Below the pieces are notes generated by a model that was not told where the DNA came from, searched no databases, and was given only the letters and a program-made list of their open reading frames with translations. The position numbers and the translations under genes are program-made. Positions 5,128 through 6,747 of a stretch of DNA of 6,747 bases are shown one piece after another. Source of the DNA: Flavobacteriaceae bacterium. Lineage in GTDB: Bacteria; Bacteroidota; Bacteroidia; Flavobacteriales; Flavobacteriaceae. The stretch covers positions 1 to 6,747 of the forward strand of contig JAUVCP010000124.1 in NCBI GenBank assembly GCA_030590765.1, in the 5' to 3' direction. Numbering within the stretch: position 1 is the first letter of the stretch; each line of letters begins with the position of its first letter.

Positions 5128-6747
5128 TTAATTTTTTATTTGTTTTTCTTTCCACATGCTGTATAAAACAGGTACTACAAACATGGTCATTACCTGTAAC
5201 AGCATACCTCCAAAAGACGGAATTGCCATTGGAATTACAACATCGGCTCCTTTTCCTGTTGCGGTCAACACCGGAATTAAGGCAATAATTGCGGTAGCTG
5301 CAGTCATCATAGCTGGGCGAACTCTTTTAGAACCGGCATGTAAAACCGATGTACGAACTTCTTTTACTGTTTTTGGTTTTTCTTTATCAAAAACCTGTGT
5401 CAAATAGGTCCCCATAATTACACCATCATCTGTAGCAATTCCGAAAAGGGCTATAAATCCTACCCAAACGGCAACACTCAGGTTTATTGTGTGTAACTGA
5501 AACAGATCACGCATATGCACACCTGCCATACTAAAGTTTAAGAACCAATCCTGACCATACAACCATATCATAATAAATCCTCCTGAAAAGGCGACAAATA
5601 TTCCGGTAAACACCATTAAGGATGGTGCAAAATCTTTGAACTGAAAATAAAGTATCAAAAAGATCAATATCAATGAGATTGGTACAACGATCATCAATCG
5701 TTTGGATGCACGGATCTGATTTTCATAATTTCCAGTAAACTTATAAGTCACTCCATCAGGTAATTTAAATTCACCTGAATCTAATTTTTGCTGTATCAAA
5801 TCTTGTGCTTCTTCCACTACATTGGTTTCGGCATTTCCATCTTTCATATCAAAGATCACATAAGAAGTTAAAAAAGTATCTTCACTTTTTATCATTTGTG
5901 GCCCACGTACATAATCAACAAATGCCAACTCACTAAGTGGAACCTGAACTCCGGAAGGAGTAGGAATCAAGATCCTTTTAATATCATCCGGATTATCTCT
6001 GTATTCTCTTGCATAGCGAACTCTCACAGGAAAACGTTCTCTTCCTTCAACCGTTGATGTTAATTTTTTTCCACCAATTGCAACTGATAATTGATCCTGC
6101 ATATCTTTTACGGTCATACCATAACGCGACATGTTTTGTCGATTTAATTTGATCTCTAAATAAGGTTTCCCAACAACTCTATCAGCAAAAACTGTACTGG
6201 GTTCTACACTTGGCACCTCTTTTAGAATTTTTTCAAGCTCATACCCGGTTTTTTCAATAATCTCTAAAGTCGGACCAAACACTTTTATCCCCATTGGTGC
6301 ACGCATGCCCGTTGAAAGCATGATCAAACGCGTTTGAATAGGTTGCAATTTTGGCGCTGATGTAAGTCCGGGAAATTTCGAGTGCTTTAAAATTTCTTTC
6401 CAGATATCATCTGATTTTTTAATTTTAGTTCTCCATTGTCTGAAATATTCTCCACCCTCATCTAAAATCAATTCATCATAACTTATTTTTTTATGAGGGT
6501 CTTCTCTATATTTATACGTGGTATCATCTTTTAAAACAAAAGCTCCATCATCATTTACTTTGAATCTTTCTCTTCTACCATCTTCATCTAAAATATATTC
6601 AGGAATATAGTTGATCGTATTTTCAAACATGGAAGTTGGTGCTGGGTCTAAAGCCGAATTTACCCTTCCCCACTTACCAACTGCCGAAGCAATTTCAGGA
6701 ATAGAATTTATATTTTTATCAATTGCTGCAATGATCTCCATATTTTC
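5128..6747 (-). CDS. cusA: CusA-type heavy-metal RND efflux pump, C-terminal half (5' end beyond window)
   Basis: This is the inner-membrane, proton-driven pump of the exporter. The frame is open to the right edge (E-N precede the ATG at 6741, which is internal), so only about the last 539 residues are present, corresponding to E. coli CusA from around residue 600 onward. Counting from that ATG, residues 1-345 are the second periplasmic porter/docking part. M38 (APTSMFENTI) and M141 (LIMLSTGM) align by eye with Cu/Ag-binding M623 and M672 of E. coli CusA. Membrane helices TM8-TM12 lie near 347-366, 374-394, 419-446, 477-494 and 504-528. Two insertions relative to E. coli are visible: about 50 residues at 47-115, rich in Asp/Glu/Lys, and about 23 residues at 397-419 between TM9 and TM10, holding M405, H409, M410 and H417. 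E939 of E. coli corresponds to D438, and the K984 position appears to be A477. The protein ends in lysines (KEKQIKN). Confidence 0.95.
   Translation of the reverse strand, partial: ENMEIIAAIDKNINSIPEIASAVGKWGRVNSALDPAPTSMFENTINYIPEYILDEDGRRERFKVNDDGAFVLKDDTTYKYREDPHKKISYDELILDEGGEYFRQWRTKIKKSDDIWKEILKHSKFPGLTSAPKLQPIQTRLIMLSTGMRAPMGIKVFGPTLEIIEKTGYELEKILKEVPSVEPSTVFADRVVGKPYLEIKLNRQNMSRYGMTVKDMQDQLSVAIGGKKLTSTVEGRERFPVRVRYAREYRDNPDDIKRILIPTPSGVQVPLSELAFVDYVRGPQMIKSEDTFLTSYVIFDMKDGNAETNVVEEAQDLIQQKLDSGEFKLPDGVTYKFTGNYENQIRASKRLMIVVPISLILIFLILYFQFKDFAPSLMVFTGIFVAFSGGFIMIWLYGQDWFLNFSMAGVHMRDLFQLHTINLSVAVWVGFIALFGIATDDGVIMGTYLTQVFDKEKPKTVKEVRTSVLHAGSKRVRPAMMTAATAIIALIPVLTATGKGADVVIPMAIPSFGGMLLQVMTMFVVPVLYSMWKEKQIKN

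Noticed and set aside
5156..5407. 83-codon plus-strand frame opposite the end of cusA
   Set aside because: It is the antisense reading of the conserved TM10-TM12 region of the pump, with no independent signal.
5128..6741. Treating the ATG at 6741 as the true start of the pump gene
   Set aside because: The frame continues upstream to the window edge (E-N before the Met), and the family needs about 500-700 more residues at the N-terminus.

Overview
The window is an AT-rich, densely packed stretch with every clear gene on the minus strand, so transcription runs right to left. It most likely comes from a member of the Bacteroidetes, probably Flavobacteriia. The reasons are A-rich leaders without clear Shine-Dalgarno sequences, a promoter matching the TTG-N(17-23)-TAnnTTTG pattern of that phylum, and protein architectures typical of it (a CusB-type adaptor carrying both a heavy-metal-binding domain and a DUF3347-type tail, and a CusA-type pump with flavobacterial-style insertions).

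Layout from right to left (5' to 3' of the transcript). The C-terminal half of a CusA-type RND pump runs off the right edge (5128-6747). It is followed by a TolC/CusC-like outer-membrane channel (3808-5055), a CusB-like periplasmic adaptor (1911-3740), a class I SAM-dependent methyltransferase (1170-1868) and a small lipoprotein with a heavy-metal-binding domain and a His/Asp tail (631-1023). A hairpin terminator (578-608) closes this group. Next comes an independently promoted small secreted protein made of 13-15-residue helical repeats (90-497), ending at a second, bidirectional hairpin (37-69). The first 38 bases may be the tail of a convergent plus-strand gene.

The first three proteins form a complete tripartite envelope exporter: inner-membrane pump, periplasmic adaptor and outer-membrane channel. 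Two methionines in the visible part of CusA line up with Cu/Ag-binding methionines of E. coli CusA, which favours monovalent copper/silver over zinc/cobalt/cadmium export. The lipoprotein carries a relative of the metal-binding domain at the N-terminus of the adaptor and may deliver or buffer metal in the envelope. No CusF-like chaperone or metal-responsive regulator is visible. The methyltransferase is the least expected member: its substrate is unknown and it has a cysteine-rich N-terminal extension.

No RNA genes, insertion sequences, CRISPR arrays or phage genes are seen. The less understood parts are the Cys-tagged methyltransferase, the variant metal-binding lipoprotein and the secreted repeat protein. 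I do not see a clear-cut new defence or mobile system here.
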